Assembly (NCBI RefSeq): GCF_014280935.1
Contig: NZ_JACLZI010000040.1
Span: 1-64,000, forward strand
Reading direction: 5' to 3'
Source: Aquibacillus kalidii
Lineage (GTDB): Bacteria > Bacillota > Bacilli > Bacillales > Amphibacillaceae
Length of the DNA stretch: 64,000 nt
Shown piece by piece: positions 18,037 to 26,471 of the stretch. The notes beneath the pieces were generated by a model that saw nothing but the letters and a program-made list of their open reading frames with translations, was not told the origin of the DNA and searched no databases. Every line of letters begins with the position of its first letter. The first letter of the stretch is position 1. The translations under genes and the position numbers were made by a program.

Positions 18037-18134
18037 ATTAACTTGCGCGGTGCTCTAAACGAAGACGATCTGCAACCATTGCGATAAATTCACTATTGGT
18101 TGGTTTTGCTTTAGAAATACTAACTGTGTAACCA
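18037..18134 (-). repeat. attL: 98-bp duplicated spo0A 3' end
   Basis: Identical base for base to 55834-55931. It encodes the last 31 codons of Spo0A plus the stop in the leftward direction, without a start: the displaced bacterial 3' end left by integration. Divergence begins right after (CCGTTATATC here, AATAGAGAAG at attR). Confidence 0.95.
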
Positions 18135-18400
18135 CCGTTATATCAAGGTTTATGTAAATATCGTATTCTTATTCATTGTGTTATTTGTTGGTTCGTTTTT
18201 AAAAGTTTGTTGGTCATTGGTGTAAGTTGTTATCAACATAATACAATAGATAATGGTATAAGACAAGGATATTTTGAATATAATAATAAGTTGCGGACTC
18301 GTAGTTAAACTCGGAGTCATATATACTATAGTAGAAACTCGTCATTTGACTCTCGCTTACTGGGAATCGATAAGCAAAAGAACGTTGATTAAACGCTCTC
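18135..18400. other. Prophage left end, no gene recognised
   Basis: 266 nt of AT-rich phage sequence between attL and the first ORF. It probably contains integrase arm-binding sites, but I could not identify convincing repeats. A weak inverted repeat (GGACTCG...CGGAGTC) lies near 18295-18320. Confidence 0.4.
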
Positions 18401-18793
18401 TCATAACTTTAATTTATCTTTTATGTTATTTAGTTCATTCATTTGATTGTTGAATGTCTTAGGATCTAAACCATTACTTAATTTATGTTTTGACACTGCT
18501 TTTAGAAGGTTTTTCTTTGCTTTGTAATAGCCTATTCTTTCATACCATTTTAAATGTTCTCCCTCATTAACTCTTCTCTCCATATCTATAAGTTCGTTAA
18601 AACTAGGTTTTTGTTTTACATACTTTCTAATGACATTTTTTATACTTTTTGATAATTTTAGAAATGTGGACTTTCCTACAGATTTAACAAAACCACTAAT
18701 AATGCCATAAACAATTGAACTAACAACAGTAATAATAATTACATCTATTGCTCTAAGTTTTTCTTGAGTGAGGTAGTCCCAAATTTGTTGCAA
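18401..18793 (-). CDS. Hypothetical membrane-anchored prophage protein
   Basis: 130 residues with one transmembrane segment (IDVIIITVVSSIVYGIISGF, about 15-35) and a basic, helical cytoplasmic remainder. The second TTG (QQIWDYL) is preferred since AAAGGGG sits 9 nt upstream; the first TTG abuts it. No family recognised. Its place next to attL and SieB suggests a lysogenic-conversion or exclusion role, which is inference. Confidence 0.6.
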   Translation of the reverse strand: MQQIWDYLTQEKLRAIDVIIITVVSSIVYGIISGFVKSVGKSTFLKLSKSIKNVIRKYVKQKPSFNELIDMERRVNEGEHLKWYERIGYYKAKKNLLKAVSKHKLSNGLDPKTFNNQMNELNNIKDKLKL

Positions 18794-18910
18794 TGGATGC
18801 AACCCCTTTCAGTTTAATAAAATAATAAGATAACTTTTAAAGGTCAGGTTCAACTTGAACCCGAGCTAAAGTCGGAAAGCTTAATCTGTATGTGTCAAAC
18901 TTATCATAAT

Positions 18911-19411
18911 TTATTTTAAAAGGAACTTTCTTTTTTTAAGATAGTCCCAAGCCCATGGTTGCATATTATACGAAAAATATACTCCCTCATTACTTATACT
19001 GGAACTTCTATAAAGGATATTTAGATTTACCAACTCTTGTACAACACCATCAGACATCGATAGGCTCATTGTTCTGGTATTGTTCATAATATACCCACCA
19101 AGGACTTCCTTTTCTCGGGGGGTTAAGTGTTTTAACCGTTTCTTTGAATACTTAATGCTAGCAGATCCTCTTCTTTTCCTTTTTATAAACTCTGCGAAGC
19201 TAGAGATTATACTTGCCACCAACATACCTAATGAAATAATTAAAATAAGAGAAATCCAAGTCTTAGTTTGATTATATAATTCTTTAACCCCTAACATTTC
19301 AGAATATTCACTATTTCCAATAATTGTAGCTAACAAAGCAACAAAGAAAAGACCTAGCCAATATTTATAGTTCATCATTATTACATCCCGAACCCATGAC
19401 CACTTGTTCAT
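18911..19411 (-). CDS. SieB-like superinfection exclusion protein
   Basis: 166 residues, two transmembrane segments (about 16-35 and 50-72), then a short cytoplasmic domain. The C-terminal part, LTPREKEVLGGYIMNNTRT...DGVVQELVNLNILYR...YNMQPWAWDYLKK, has the pattern of the SieB family (super-infection exclusion protein B of P22/lambda-type phages), which aborts growth of heteroimmune phages. ATG preceded by AAAGGG. Located in the moron block by attL. Confidence 0.75.
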   Translation of the reverse strand: MNKWSWVRDVIMMNYKYWLGLFFVALLATIIGNSEYSEMLGVKELYNQTKTWISLILIISLGMLVASIISSFAEFIKRKRRGSASIKYSKKRLKHLTPREKEVLGGYIMNNTRTMSLSMSDGVVQELVNLNILYRSSSISNEGVYFSYNMQPWAWDYLKKRKFLLK

Positions 19412-19472
19412 TATTAAAATCCCTTTCTATGACTAAATTACTATTAGTCTTACTTAATAGTAATTTTATCAT

Positions 19473-19506
19473 AAAAAAAGAAACCCAGACTATATTGTCT
19501 GAGTTT
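19473..19506 (-). terminator. Terminator of the mini-protein pair / nuclease operon
   Basis: Minus-strand AAACTCAGAC/GTCTGGGTTT stem followed by CTTTTTTT, overlapping the stop of the 54-residue ORF. Confidence 0.75.
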
Positions 19507-19669
19507 AATTAGTATTACTTTTACTTAAAGCTTCTTTATAAAGTATCTCCGCTATTGTATTGTATAATAATTCCATATCATGATTTTCTTCATCTTGTTC
19601 TACAATTCTAATTTGAAAATTTTTCTTTTTAATTAATTTGATGGTCTTTGGATCTTGCTTCATTAACAT
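19505..19669 (-). CDS. 54-residue prophage mini-protein (tandem paralogue A)
   Basis: Small ORF in the gap, beginning MLMKQDPKTIKLIKKKNFQI and ending KEALSKSNTN. It shares NF-I--IEQDE and LYNTIAEI--KEAL with the ORF just upstream (19673-19834), so the two are paralogues. Three nt separate them; ribosome binding may use GGAG in the upstream ORF. Function unknown; it lies in the moron operon downstream of the PD-(D/E)XK nuclease. Confidence 0.55.
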   Translation of the reverse strand: MLMKQDPKTIKLIKKKNFQIRIVEQDEENHDMELLYNTIAEILYKEALSKSNTN

Positions 19670-19672
19670 TGT

Positions 19673-19834
19673 CTAACACTCCATACTTAAAAGAGATTCT
19701 TCACAAACTATTTCTGCTAATGTTTGATATAAACTATCTGATTGAAATATTGATTCATCTTGTTCGATAAAACTGATAATAAAATTACCTTCTTCTATAA
19801 TCTCTACTATCTTTGATTTCTTCTTATACATCAT
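19673..19834 (-). CDS. 53-residue prophage mini-protein (tandem paralogue B)
   Basis: ORF beginning MMYKKKSKIVEIIEEGNFII and ending EESLLSMEC. The core NFIISFIEQDESIFQSDSLY, followed by QTLAEIVCEESL, parallels the neighbour at 19505-19669 (NFQIRIVEQDE ... LYNTIAEILYKEAL). GAGAGG lies 10 nt before ATGATG. It follows the nuclease gene by about 50 nt and is probably co-transcribed. Confidence 0.55.
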   Translation of the reverse strand: MMYKKKSKIVEIIEEGNFIISFIEQDESIFQSDSLYQTLAEIVCEESLLSMEC

Positions 19835-19882
19835 TCAAATATAGCCTCTCTATATAAATATCTAAATCAACAAGAGAAATAT

Positions 19883-21106
19883 TTAAACCGTATGATACAT
19901 CATCAACGCCAAGTGAAGTTCCTTATTAGTATCGCCATTTATATGAAACTTATAATTGATCCAAGTATCATCATGTATTTTATCTTCTTTAATGTAGTTC
20001 CTATGAGTTTTAATTGATTCTTTTGCCTTCTCCAACACACTTGAAAAATCATGATTATCAACAAACATGATTACTGCCGCCTTAGAATCTCTCCATGTTA
20101 GATAGCCTAAAAGCTGATCTATTGTTTTCAAGAATGATTTCTCACCTCTCCAAAACTTACACTCACCGATAAACAAGTTCTTCCCTTCATACCTGAGGAG
20201 GATGTCGGTCTTCCCTTTTTTATTAAAAGTTTCTCCTGTTGCACTTCCATAAAAATGTGGCTCTAGTAACATTAAGAAGTGATCTCTTAAATCTTCCTCA
20301 CCTTTATTAGAGTAAACCGATGGCTTTCTTTCAAATTCCTTTCCCATGTCATTGATAATACGAAGGATATCAGTATAAACTTCTTCATGTAAAGTTGGAT
20401 CAGGAATATAATTTCCAGAATCTACTGAAGGTTTTAATCTTATCCTTTTTTTTACATCTGGACTAGGCACGGTAAAAGTTTTTGATACCTTTTCTTTTCT
20501 GCGGATTGGGACTATTATTGCTTCTTCTTGTTTTCTTTGATTTAAAATTTCTTGTTTTCTCGAATTAAAAAAATTAGTTATAAAATTTTCAAGGGATTCG
20601 TTGTATTTAGATACATCATCATTTACATTTTTAAACATATCATTTATCTTTTGGTTTACAGATGTTATTTCTCCATTTAATTCTTCTACTCCATCATCGA
20701 ACTGCACGTACTTATATACCAACTCTCCTTGTTCTACTTTTAAATAAGGGAAAGTTAGCGTGGATCTGGAAGGCTGCATGTTCAATAAATTCCTATCTCC
20801 ATCAAAGGGGATATGATAATAGTAAACAGGTCTAGGATAATATTCTCCAATATAGACACTATATCTGTTAGGAAAATATTCCGATGGGATGTTCTCTTCC
20901 GTTCTCTCAACATCTGCCTTATCAGTATACAGTTCCAATAACTCTATGGTGAACTTTTCAACTAAGTGATTTATATATTCATTTTGATTTACCTGAAGTA
21001 TATAGTCCTCAGTTTCTGTTTTTATATTGTTTTTAATTTTTTCTTTCATATTATTTAAGTAATCGTAAAGCTCAGTTTTGTAAAATAATCTCTGTCCAAA
21101 TTGCAA
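19883..21106 (-). CDS. PD-(D/E)XK nuclease-like moron protein
   Basis: 407 residues; helical/coiled-coil N-terminal half and a C-terminal restriction-endonuclease-like domain (about 265-380). The core is visible as GKTDILLRYEGKNLFIGECK: Asp, then Glu-Cys-Lys, the D...ExK catalytic signature, with further support from KTIDQLLGYLTWRDSKAAVI. TTG start 11 nt after AAGGAGG. It lies 16 nt downstream of an AlbA_2 protein, so the two are likely co-expressed. Probably a DNA-targeting defence effector; the exact target is unknown. Confidence 0.7.
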   Translation of the reverse strand: MQFGQRLFYKTELYDYLNNMKEKIKNNIKTETEDYILQVNQNEYINHLVEKFTIELLELYTDKADVERTEENIPSEYFPNRYSVYIGEYYPRPVYYYHIPFDGDRNLLNMQPSRSTLTFPYLKVEQGELVYKYVQFDDGVEELNGEITSVNQKINDMFKNVNDDVSKYNESLENFITNFFNSRKQEILNQRKQEEAIIVPIRRKEKVSKTFTVPSPDVKKRIRLKPSVDSGNYIPDPTLHEEVYTDILRIINDMGKEFERKPSVYSNKGEEDLRDHFLMLLEPHFYGSATGETFNKKGKTDILLRYEGKNLFIGECKFWRGEKSFLKTIDQLLGYLTWRDSKAAVIMFVDNHDFSSVLEKAKESIKTHRNYIKEDKIHDDTWINYKFHINGDTNKELHLALMMYHTV

Positions 21107-21122
21107 AATATTTTATACCTCC

Positions 21123-21920
21123 TTACTCAATATCATTTACTTCTATTACTTTTTCGATTTTTCTCTTTTTCTTCTCTATTAATCCACTCATATATTTATC
21201 AAATGATTCTTCTGGATAATATTCATTTTTAGTTGTTGTTGAGAAAATAGAAAAATTAGTCACAGAACTTATTGTTTTCGCCCATTCTGCACTTGAGGTT
21301 TTAAGTCTTGGTATAGATTCGTATAAAACCTTTAATTGAGAGATATGTTCACCCAAATCTAGATCTGACAAATCTGAATAGGTTTCATGTATTCTTAATG
21401 TGATCATATTCTCTAGATCACTATTATTTGCTTCCTCTACACTAGTATTCTTTCGTATATAAATCTTGTTAATTTTAATATCATTACTTTCTTTTTTAGA
21501 AATAAATGGGATGTATCTATTTTGCTTAGGAATATAAACTATCATGAATTCCTTATTTTTAAAATCACCATACAAATCATTATCATCGTATCTAATCAAT
21601 TGTGAATCGAATATTAAATTATCTGGCAGATAATTGCTTACCTTTCTTTGAAAATCCGTGATATCCTTATCCAATTGAATCCCCACTGGTTTGTTTTGTT
21701 CATCTTCTACCCCGAATACAATAACTCCCCCACCACTATTTGCCATCGCAATCATCAATTTAGCTAACTTTGTTTCTTCAATAAGTTCGGCTTTAAAATC
21801 CAATTCGTTTGTTTCGCCATAGTAGTTTTCCATTAAACTTTGAAATGTTGCAATGTCTAATTGGTTACTATCAGTGTCAAATGCTTCCAGAAAACTTTGA
21901 TTACCAATTTTAAATCCCAT
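21123..21920 (-). CDS. AlbA_2 (Schlafen-type putative DNA/RNA-binding) moron protein
   Basis: 265 residues. The AlbA_2 core is clear: ELDFKAELIEETKLAKLMIA, then MANSGGGVIVFGVEDEQNKPVG (about residues 35-80), and NKIYIRKNTSVEEA later. This domain occurs in Schlafen-like proteins and in several bacterial defence genes. The second ATG is used (AAAGGG 8 nt away). First gene of a two-gene unit with the PD-(D/E)XK nuclease; divergent from a plus-strand gene. Confidence 0.75.
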   Translation of the reverse strand: MGFKIGNQSFLEAFDTDSNQLDIATFQSLMENYYGETNELDFKAELIEETKLAKLMIAMANSGGGVIVFGVEDEQNKPVGIQLDKDITDFQRKVSNYLPDNLIFDSQLIRYDDNDLYGDFKNKEFMIVYIPKQNRYIPFISKKESNDIKINKIYIRKNTSVEEANNSDLENMITLRIHETYSDLSDLDLGEHISQLKVLYESIPRLKTSSAEWAKTISSVTNFSIFSTTTKNEYYPEESFDKYMSGLIEKKKRKIEKVIEVNDIE

Positions 21921-21947
21921 AAATAACATCCCTTTACCAATTTTGTT

Positions 21948-21976
21948 ATAATATACCTAGTATATCATTTTATAAT
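21948..21976. promoter_or_regulatory. Divergent promoter region with palindrome
   Basis: A perfect palindrome ATATAC-CTA-GTATAT (21951-21965) sits between the divergent AlbA_2 gene and the 22019 gene, next to TATAAT (21971-21976) on the plus strand. -35 elements are weak in both directions. It could be an operator coupling the two transcripts. Confidence 0.4.
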
Positions 21977-22018
21977 AATTTAGTGATTAAAAATAGAAAG
22001 GATACGGGTGAATGCTCT

Positions 22019-22345
22019 ATGGATAACAAAACTATAGATTTGAAAGAATGGAAAATTAAGAAGAAAAAAGATCGCATTATTAAATACTTAGAAGAAAACG
22101 GAGTTAAAGCTACTGAAGAAAATATAGAAAAGGTAGAATATGAATTGGACTTTTCTGAAGAATTACAACAAAATATAAATGAGAGTAATTTAGATAAGCT
22201 TATAGATAAGGGAGTGGTTGTCTCTAGTTATTTTTCATCAGAAAAAATGCATTTAATTTTCCCTTTAGAAAACGGCGGAACTATTAAGCTTGATATATTT
22301 GTTGACTTAAAGGGTAAATTGCAAACAGATATTGACATTAAATAA
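22019..22345 (+). CDS. Hypothetical plus-strand moron protein
   Basis: 108 residues, highly charged, starting DNKTIDLKEWKIKKKKDRII. It is predicted alpha-helical N-terminally and then beta-rich (MHLIFPLENGGTIKLDIFVD). ATG chosen 8 nt after GGGTG; an in-frame GTG at 21983 would add 12 residues. It is one of few plus-strand genes in the prophage and is divergent from the AlbA_2/nuclease pair, so an accessory or antitoxin-like regulatory role is conceivable but unproven. Confidence 0.6.
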   Translation: MDNKTIDLKEWKIKKKKDRIIKYLEENGVKATEENIEKVEYELDFSEELQQNINESNLDKLIDKGVVVSSYFSSEKMHLIFPLENGGTIKLDIFVDLKGKLQTDIDIK

Positions 22346-22378
22346 GCCCCACCACCTTTGTGGTGAGGCTTTCTTCTT
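22344..22378 (+). terminator. Terminator between the moron gene and endolysin gene
   Basis: AAGCCCCACCAC/GTGGTGAGGCTT stem and TTCTTCTT tail, starting at the stop codon of the 22019 gene. It probably also stops leftward late transcription from the lysis genes. Confidence 0.8.
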
Positions 22379-23240
22379 ACTTAATTCTCTTACCGTATTT
22401 TTCATTTACATAAGCTCTACGATTATCGTAAATAACTTCCCACCATCCAGGAACGGAACCAGAAATATTAATCTCTTTTCCTTTTCCAATTGTAGTTAAG
22501 TTTTTACTATTTGTGGATGACGGTCTGTCACAAATGTAAGCTGCATTAGATACGTTAACGATCTTAATACGTCCTTTAACAGGAATACCTTCTGACTTAG
22601 GCTTAGATGCATTATCTAAATGTTTTTGCGTAACAGAACCAACAATACCATCTACAGTTATTCCTTGATCCTTCTGGAATTGTTTGACTGCTGCTAGGGT
22701 TTCACTACCAAAATCGCCATCTGCGCCATATTTAGGTAGTTTATATCCTAACTCAATCAATCTATTTTGTAATACCTTTACTTCTGTGCCTGAATCGCCT
22801 TTTTCTACGTAATCCTTAGATGATCCAATATTTACAGATTTACCAAAAGTGTCTGTACCATATCCTTTATAAACGTATTGTAGATGAGGCTTGTCTATGA
22901 AACTATTCCAATCTCCACCCCATTCAAAACCAAGTCGTTTAGCTTCAGCTACTGCCTTCTTTACATCTGAAGAGTTGTAACCACTCCAAAGTGTTTCACC
23001 CTTAGAGTTTACTGGTACAAAATCCAATGCTTGACCAACTAAATGGTAAGACTTCATAGTTTGTGAAACACCTTTTTTAATGTTCTCACGTTGTTGTGCT
23101 TCTGTTCTAATTGTTTCATAGATCAATAGTTCAATATCATTTTTAACTAAATAATCATGCCATTGTAAGGCTTTAGCTTTTGTATTATCTGCTAAGTTAG
23201 CAATGTTATCTAGGTTTCTATTTTGATAAATTAAAGCCAT
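22377..23240 (-). CDS. Endolysin: M15 L-Ala-D-Glu/D-Ala-type peptidase + PG-binding + SH3
   Basis: 287 residues. N-terminal VanY/M15 zinc peptidase (about 1-130) with SYHLVGQALDF and DKPHLQYVYKG supplying the H...D...H zinc ligands, then a PG_binding_1 domain (VKVLQNRLIELGY...VDGIVGSVTQKHL) and a C-terminal bacterial SH3-like domain (VSNAAYICDRPSST...GWWEVIYDNRRAYV). It cleaves peptide cross-links of the host wall at lysis. ATG overlaps the holin stop. Confidence 0.92.
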   Translation of the reverse strand: MALIYQNRNLDNIANLADNTKAKALQWHDYLVKNDIELLIYETIRTEAQQRENIKKGVSQTMKSYHLVGQALDFVPVNSKGETLWSGYNSSDVKKAVAEAKRLGFEWGGDWNSFIDKPHLQYVYKGYGTDTFGKSVNIGSSKDYVEKGDSGTEVKVLQNRLIELGYKLPKYGADGDFGSETLAAVKQFQKDQGITVDGIVGSVTQKHLDNASKPKSEGIPVKGRIKIVNVSNAAYICDRPSSTNSKNLTTIGKGKEINISGSVPGWWEVIYDNRRAYVNEKYGKRIK

Positions 23241-23431
23241 TATTTGCTCTCTCCTTTCTGTGTGTCCAAAGCAGTGGATTTACCAAAGTAAAATGAAATA
23301 ATGGAAATAATGACAGTCTGTATAAAATTAGTTTCTAATGTACCGTTAACAGATAAAACCAAAAATAAAGCAATGACTACTAAAGCAATAATTTTTCGAA
23401 CTTCAATTAATTTACTTAATTTTTCCTTCAA
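23240..23431 (-). CDS. Phage holin
   Basis: 63 residues: a short charged start (KEKLSKLIEVRK), two hydrophobic segments and the C-terminal FYFGKSTALDTQKGESK, typical of small phage holins next to M15 endolysins. It forms the membrane lesion that releases endolysin. TTG start 8 nt after AGGAGG is preferred over the longer frame. Its gene overlaps the endolysin start. Confidence 0.85.
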   Translation of the reverse strand: MKEKLSKLIEVRKIIALVVIALFLVLSVNGTLETNFIQTVIISIISFYFGKSTALDTQKGESK

Positions 23432-23432
23432 T

Positions 23433-23648
23433 TTAAATACCTCCTGTAAGTACAATCTTTAAAAATGCTCCAATTACAGCACCGACAATTAGCCTCAGTA
23501 TCCATGTTGTATTACTGTCAATCTTGTCTATTTTTTTCTCTAAATTATCTATCCTTGTTTCAGTTCTTGTTTGTCTGTTATCTAAGATGGTTACTTTATC
23601 TTCAAGGGACTTTAATTCTTCTCGTGTTGCATATTGTAGGTTTTCCAA
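23433..23648 (-). CDS. XhlA-type hemolysin/lysis accessory protein
   Basis: 71 residues: N-terminal amphipathic coiled coil (LKSLEDKVTILDNRQTRTET) and a C-terminal membrane helix WILRLIVGAVIGAFLKIVL, the XhlA pattern (PBSX). It assists the holin. TTG start 7 nt after TTAGGAGG; the frame continues upstream without homology. Confidence 0.85.
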   Translation of the reverse strand: MENLQYATREELKSLEDKVTILDNRQTRTETRIDNLEKKIDKIDSNTTWILRLIVGAVIGAFLKIVLTGGI

Positions 23649-23674
23649 GGGTTTACCTCCTAACATTTTGGCAA

Positions 23675-23702
23675 ATAAAAAAAACACCTTCAAATTGGTG
23701 TT
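23675..23702 (-). terminator. Terminator between tal and the lysis cassette
   Basis: Minus-strand AACACC/GGTGTT stem followed by TTTTTTTATTTG. It separates tail and lysis genes, so lysis may have partial read-through control. Confidence 0.75.
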
Positions 23703-25599
23703 AACTGCTAGTTCCATTATTTTTTAATTCCACTATTTCCTTTTCTAATTCTGTAACCTTGTTGGACAATTCTTGAATTGCTTTCCATGACAAAGTATTC
23801 ATGGCGTATTGCTCTACACCTTCACCACTTTTAACATGGTCGGGAGTCTCTCTTTCAAGAATTAGACCGTACTTCTCCTTGTTAACATTATTTTCTACAT
23901 CATTTTTCATTCGATACTTATAAATAACTGAATCGTTTATTAAGTCTAAGGCGTTTTCTGTCCACTCTTCTATGTCTTGTTTCTTTTTTTCTGAAGATGT
24001 AGTACTGAATTCATTTGCAAAAAACGTGCCACCCCCGAAAATATTTACTTCACCTACTCCCCCTAAATTGGTAACAGTAGAATTTGTGCCATCAGTGTAA
24101 ATAGCAAATCCACCTGTAGAAGATCCATTACTTAAATTTTGAAAATATAGTCCACTACCTTCTAAATCAGCCTGAAGCCCATTTACATTGGTTGTACCAC
24201 CTTTGTTAACCTTCACAGAATTTTTGTATAATGATATTTCTGTATCTCCGTATGTACTTTTCCATAAGCCATCCCATATTGTAGCTGTACCACCTTCACC
24301 TTGTGTTACAAACTTACTACCTTGTATGTCGACACCTTCAATATTAATGGCTTTTAATGTCCCTGCATTAATGACATCAGCAACAAAACCCTCACCAGTC
24401 ATAGCTGTTCTAAAAGTTTTACCACCGTCTTTTGATATTCCAATACCTCCAGAGTTAAAAACGACTATATTGTTGTTATTATTCTTGTCAATAGCAACTA
24501 TCCCACCATCTTCAGGATATTGTAATTCAGTCATAGAATTATGTAAGGCTTCAGTGGCTTGTTTAACAAATGAATCCAAAAACTCATACTTTACTGTATC
24601 GCCTTGAGTTAAAATTTTATTGACTCTGTTTGCAGTTTTCTTAAGATTAGTAAAATCACTTGTTATATTCTCTTTAAAGTTAGACAAAACAACACTTGAA
24701 TTAGTTGGTTCTTCGGGATATTCAGTATATTCAATTACTCTAGCAGTAATATTAATACCTAATGGCTCATAAATAACATAGATTGTGTCACCTAGATTAA
24801 TTGTTTCCCCTTCATATCCTGCCTTTTTTAACTCAACAAACTCAATTTCAAAGCTAATCTCAGGTTCATCTTGTAACTGTTCCTTTAAAGCACTTTGTAA
24901 TGATTCTACTGTTGTATATCTTTCATCGTTAAATGGTTCAGCTTCGATAATTCCATACTTCTCAGCATTAGGAGAAGTGTATTCTGCTTCAATGCCATCC
25001 TTACCATAACCTTTTATGTATGTTGCTAGATTGTCAGTATTTACTGATTTAGAAATGGTCTTTAGGTTATGTTTATACCTAATCTGATAATCAGTTTTAA
25101 CCCCAATCGTTTTCTTAACAACTATTACACTACCGTCAATTTCCATTTCAGCGCCAAACTCATCTAAAGCTGTTTGTATTAAACTAATCGAATTAGCTTC
25201 ACCAAACTTTTCAAATGGAATACTTGGGAATGAGCCTTGAACACTTGATGTATAACCCGTTCCTTCTAACGCATGATTCATGCAACTTGTTAATGTTAAT
25301 GAACCGGTCAATACCTTATGTTGGAAATTACCTATCAAATCAAAAAATACATGCTTTGTTACAACACTTTTAAACGACTTGTTTCCAAGTGAAGAATGAT
25401 CCAAAGTTTTAACTCTATAACGATTGTTGTCATACTCTATAATTGATTCTTCTTGAACTAAAGGAAATGAATGTTTGTTTGTTTCATTTTCAAACACTAA
25501 AAAAGAGAGCGAATGATTACCATTTACTCTCCGGTTTCTTTCTAAATCCTTATAAGTTGTTAGTTTCTCTACATTTCCATTTATGTCAATAACATTCAT
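23701..25599 (-). CDS. Tail-associated protein (Tal, prophage endopeptidase tail) with S74 chaperone domain
   Basis: 632 residues. N-terminal about 1-330 is the Prophage_tail (gp44-like baseplate hub) domain: NVIDINGNVEKLTTYKDLE ... TEYPEEPTNSSVVLSNFKEN. The middle is a beta-rich fibre shaft with Gly repeats. The C-terminus (about 530-632) resembles the Peptidase_S74 intramolecular chaperone: SSEKKKQDIEEW, then YKYRMKNDV, YGLILERETPDHV and WKAIQEL, which self-cleaves after trimerisation. Unusually for siphoviruses, the gene is separated from dit by two fibre genes. Confidence 0.85.
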   Translation of the reverse strand: MNVIDINGNVEKLTTYKDLERNRRVNGNHSLSFLVFENETNKHSFPLVQEESIIEYDNNRYRVKTLDHSSLGNKSFKSVVTKHVFFDLIGNFQHKVLTGSLTLTSCMNHALEGTGYTSSVQGSFPSIPFEKFGEANSISLIQTALDEFGAEMEIDGSVIVVKKTIGVKTDYQIRYKHNLKTISKSVNTDNLATYIKGYGKDGIEAEYTSPNAEKYGIIEAEPFNDERYTTVESLQSALKEQLQDEPEISFEIEFVELKKAGYEGETINLGDTIYVIYEPLGINITARVIEYTEYPEEPTNSSVVLSNFKENITSDFTNLKKTANRVNKILTQGDTVKYEFLDSFVKQATEALHNSMTELQYPEDGGIVAIDKNNNNNIVVFNSGGIGISKDGGKTFRTAMTGEGFVADVINAGTLKAINIEGVDIQGSKFVTQGEGGTATIWDGLWKSTYGDTEISLYKNSVKVNKGGTTNVNGLQADLEGSGLYFQNLSNGSSTGGFAIYTDGTNSTVTNLGGVGEVNIFGGGTFFANEFSTTSSEKKKQDIEEWTENALDLINDSVIYKYRMKNDVENNVNKEKYGLILERETPDHVKSGEGVEQYAMNTLSWKAIQELSNKVTELEKEIVELKNNGTSS

Positions 25600-25627
25600 T
25601 TATTTTTATCCACCTCCAAAAAATGCA

Positions 25628-25662
25628 CAAAAAAGAGCAATCAGACTAAATGACTGCTCTTT
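25628..25662 (-). terminator. Terminator after the 25682 membrane protein gene
   Basis: Minus-strand AGAGCAGTCA/TGATTGCTCT stem followed by TTTTTTG. Confidence 0.75.
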
Positions 25663-25681
25663 TGATAATTATAATTATGAC

Positions 25682-26155
25682 CTAGAATCTGTCTCTGTAA
25701 TCTTTTAAATGATTTTGAATCCTATGTATTAAATCTACGTATTGCTTTATAAGATAATCATGATCTGTATCTTCTGTTTCTTCATTAAACATACAATCTG
25801 CAATTCTTTGATCCATTTTCCGCACAATATCTGCAACATCGCTATGAATTAGATGAAACTTTTCGTACAGTAACGGTCTTATACCTTCTTGATATAACTC
25901 AGTCTCAAAATCTACAAACGTTCCACCTGCAGGAGTCACTAATAGACTTTCACCATCGATTTTCAAAACTGAGTTATATACTTCAAGAGTTTGTATTATT
26001 TCATGTTTACGTTGTCTCAGGTTTTCAATTTCTGCATTTTGTTTTATGGATTCTTGTTGAGATTTGTTAGATAAGTATCCACCAATGTAAGCTCCACCTA
26101 ATACCCCCAGAACTGGAATTAAAACTGTTGATATTTGCATTAAATTTTCCATCAT
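25682..26155 (-). CDS. Hypothetical membrane-anchored protein in the tail region
   Basis: About 157 residues: N-terminal membrane helix (STVLIPVLGVLGGAYIGGYL) followed by a coiled-coil cytoplasmic part (QESIKQNAEIENLRQRKHEI) and an acidic C-terminus. Own terminator, so perhaps an independently expressed moron inserted among tail genes. Start uncertain (adjacent ATGs; TTG at 26164). Family not recognised. Confidence 0.6.
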   Translation of the reverse strand: MMENLMQISTVLIPVLGVLGGAYIGGYLSNKSQQESIKQNAEIENLRQRKHEIIQTLEVYNSVLKIDGESLLVTPAGGTFVDFETELYQEGIRPLLYEKFHLIHSDVADIVRKMDQRIADCMFNEETEDTDHDYLIKQYVDLIHRIQNHLKDYRDRF

Positions 26156-26234
26156 TACACCCAATCTTGTTTTAAGTTTATTTTAACAAAGTTTGGGCAA
26201 CTCGCAAATATCTATTACTCTGAATTCTTCGATC

Positions 26235-26471
26235 CTACATTAAATCTACTTCCTCGGTGTCTATATCAATAATGCTAACATCGACTTGAAGCATATCAGC
26301 TATTCTATTGCTCAAGCTGTTATTAGGATCTTCTAAACTACCCTCAAGGTTGTATTTTCTAACTAAATACTCAACTCTTTCTCTTTCGGTAGGGTCTTTT
26401 ATGTTTACCGAGATTTCTGAAATCATAAAATAGTCATCTGCATAGGAATGATCAATTATGATATTAATCAT
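26235..26471 (-). CDS. Hypothetical protein
   Basis: 78 residues, acidic, beginning INIIIDHSYADDYFMISEI. It contains a charged helical segment (TERERVEYLVRKYNLEG). AAGGAGG lies 7 nt before the chosen ATG; another ATG is too close. No family recognised. It forms a small unit between fibre and Tal genes. Confidence 0.55.
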   Translation of the reverse strand: MINIIIDHSYADDYFMISEISVNIKDPTERERVEYLVRKYNLEGSLEDPNNSLSNRIADMLQVDVSIIDIDTEEVDLM

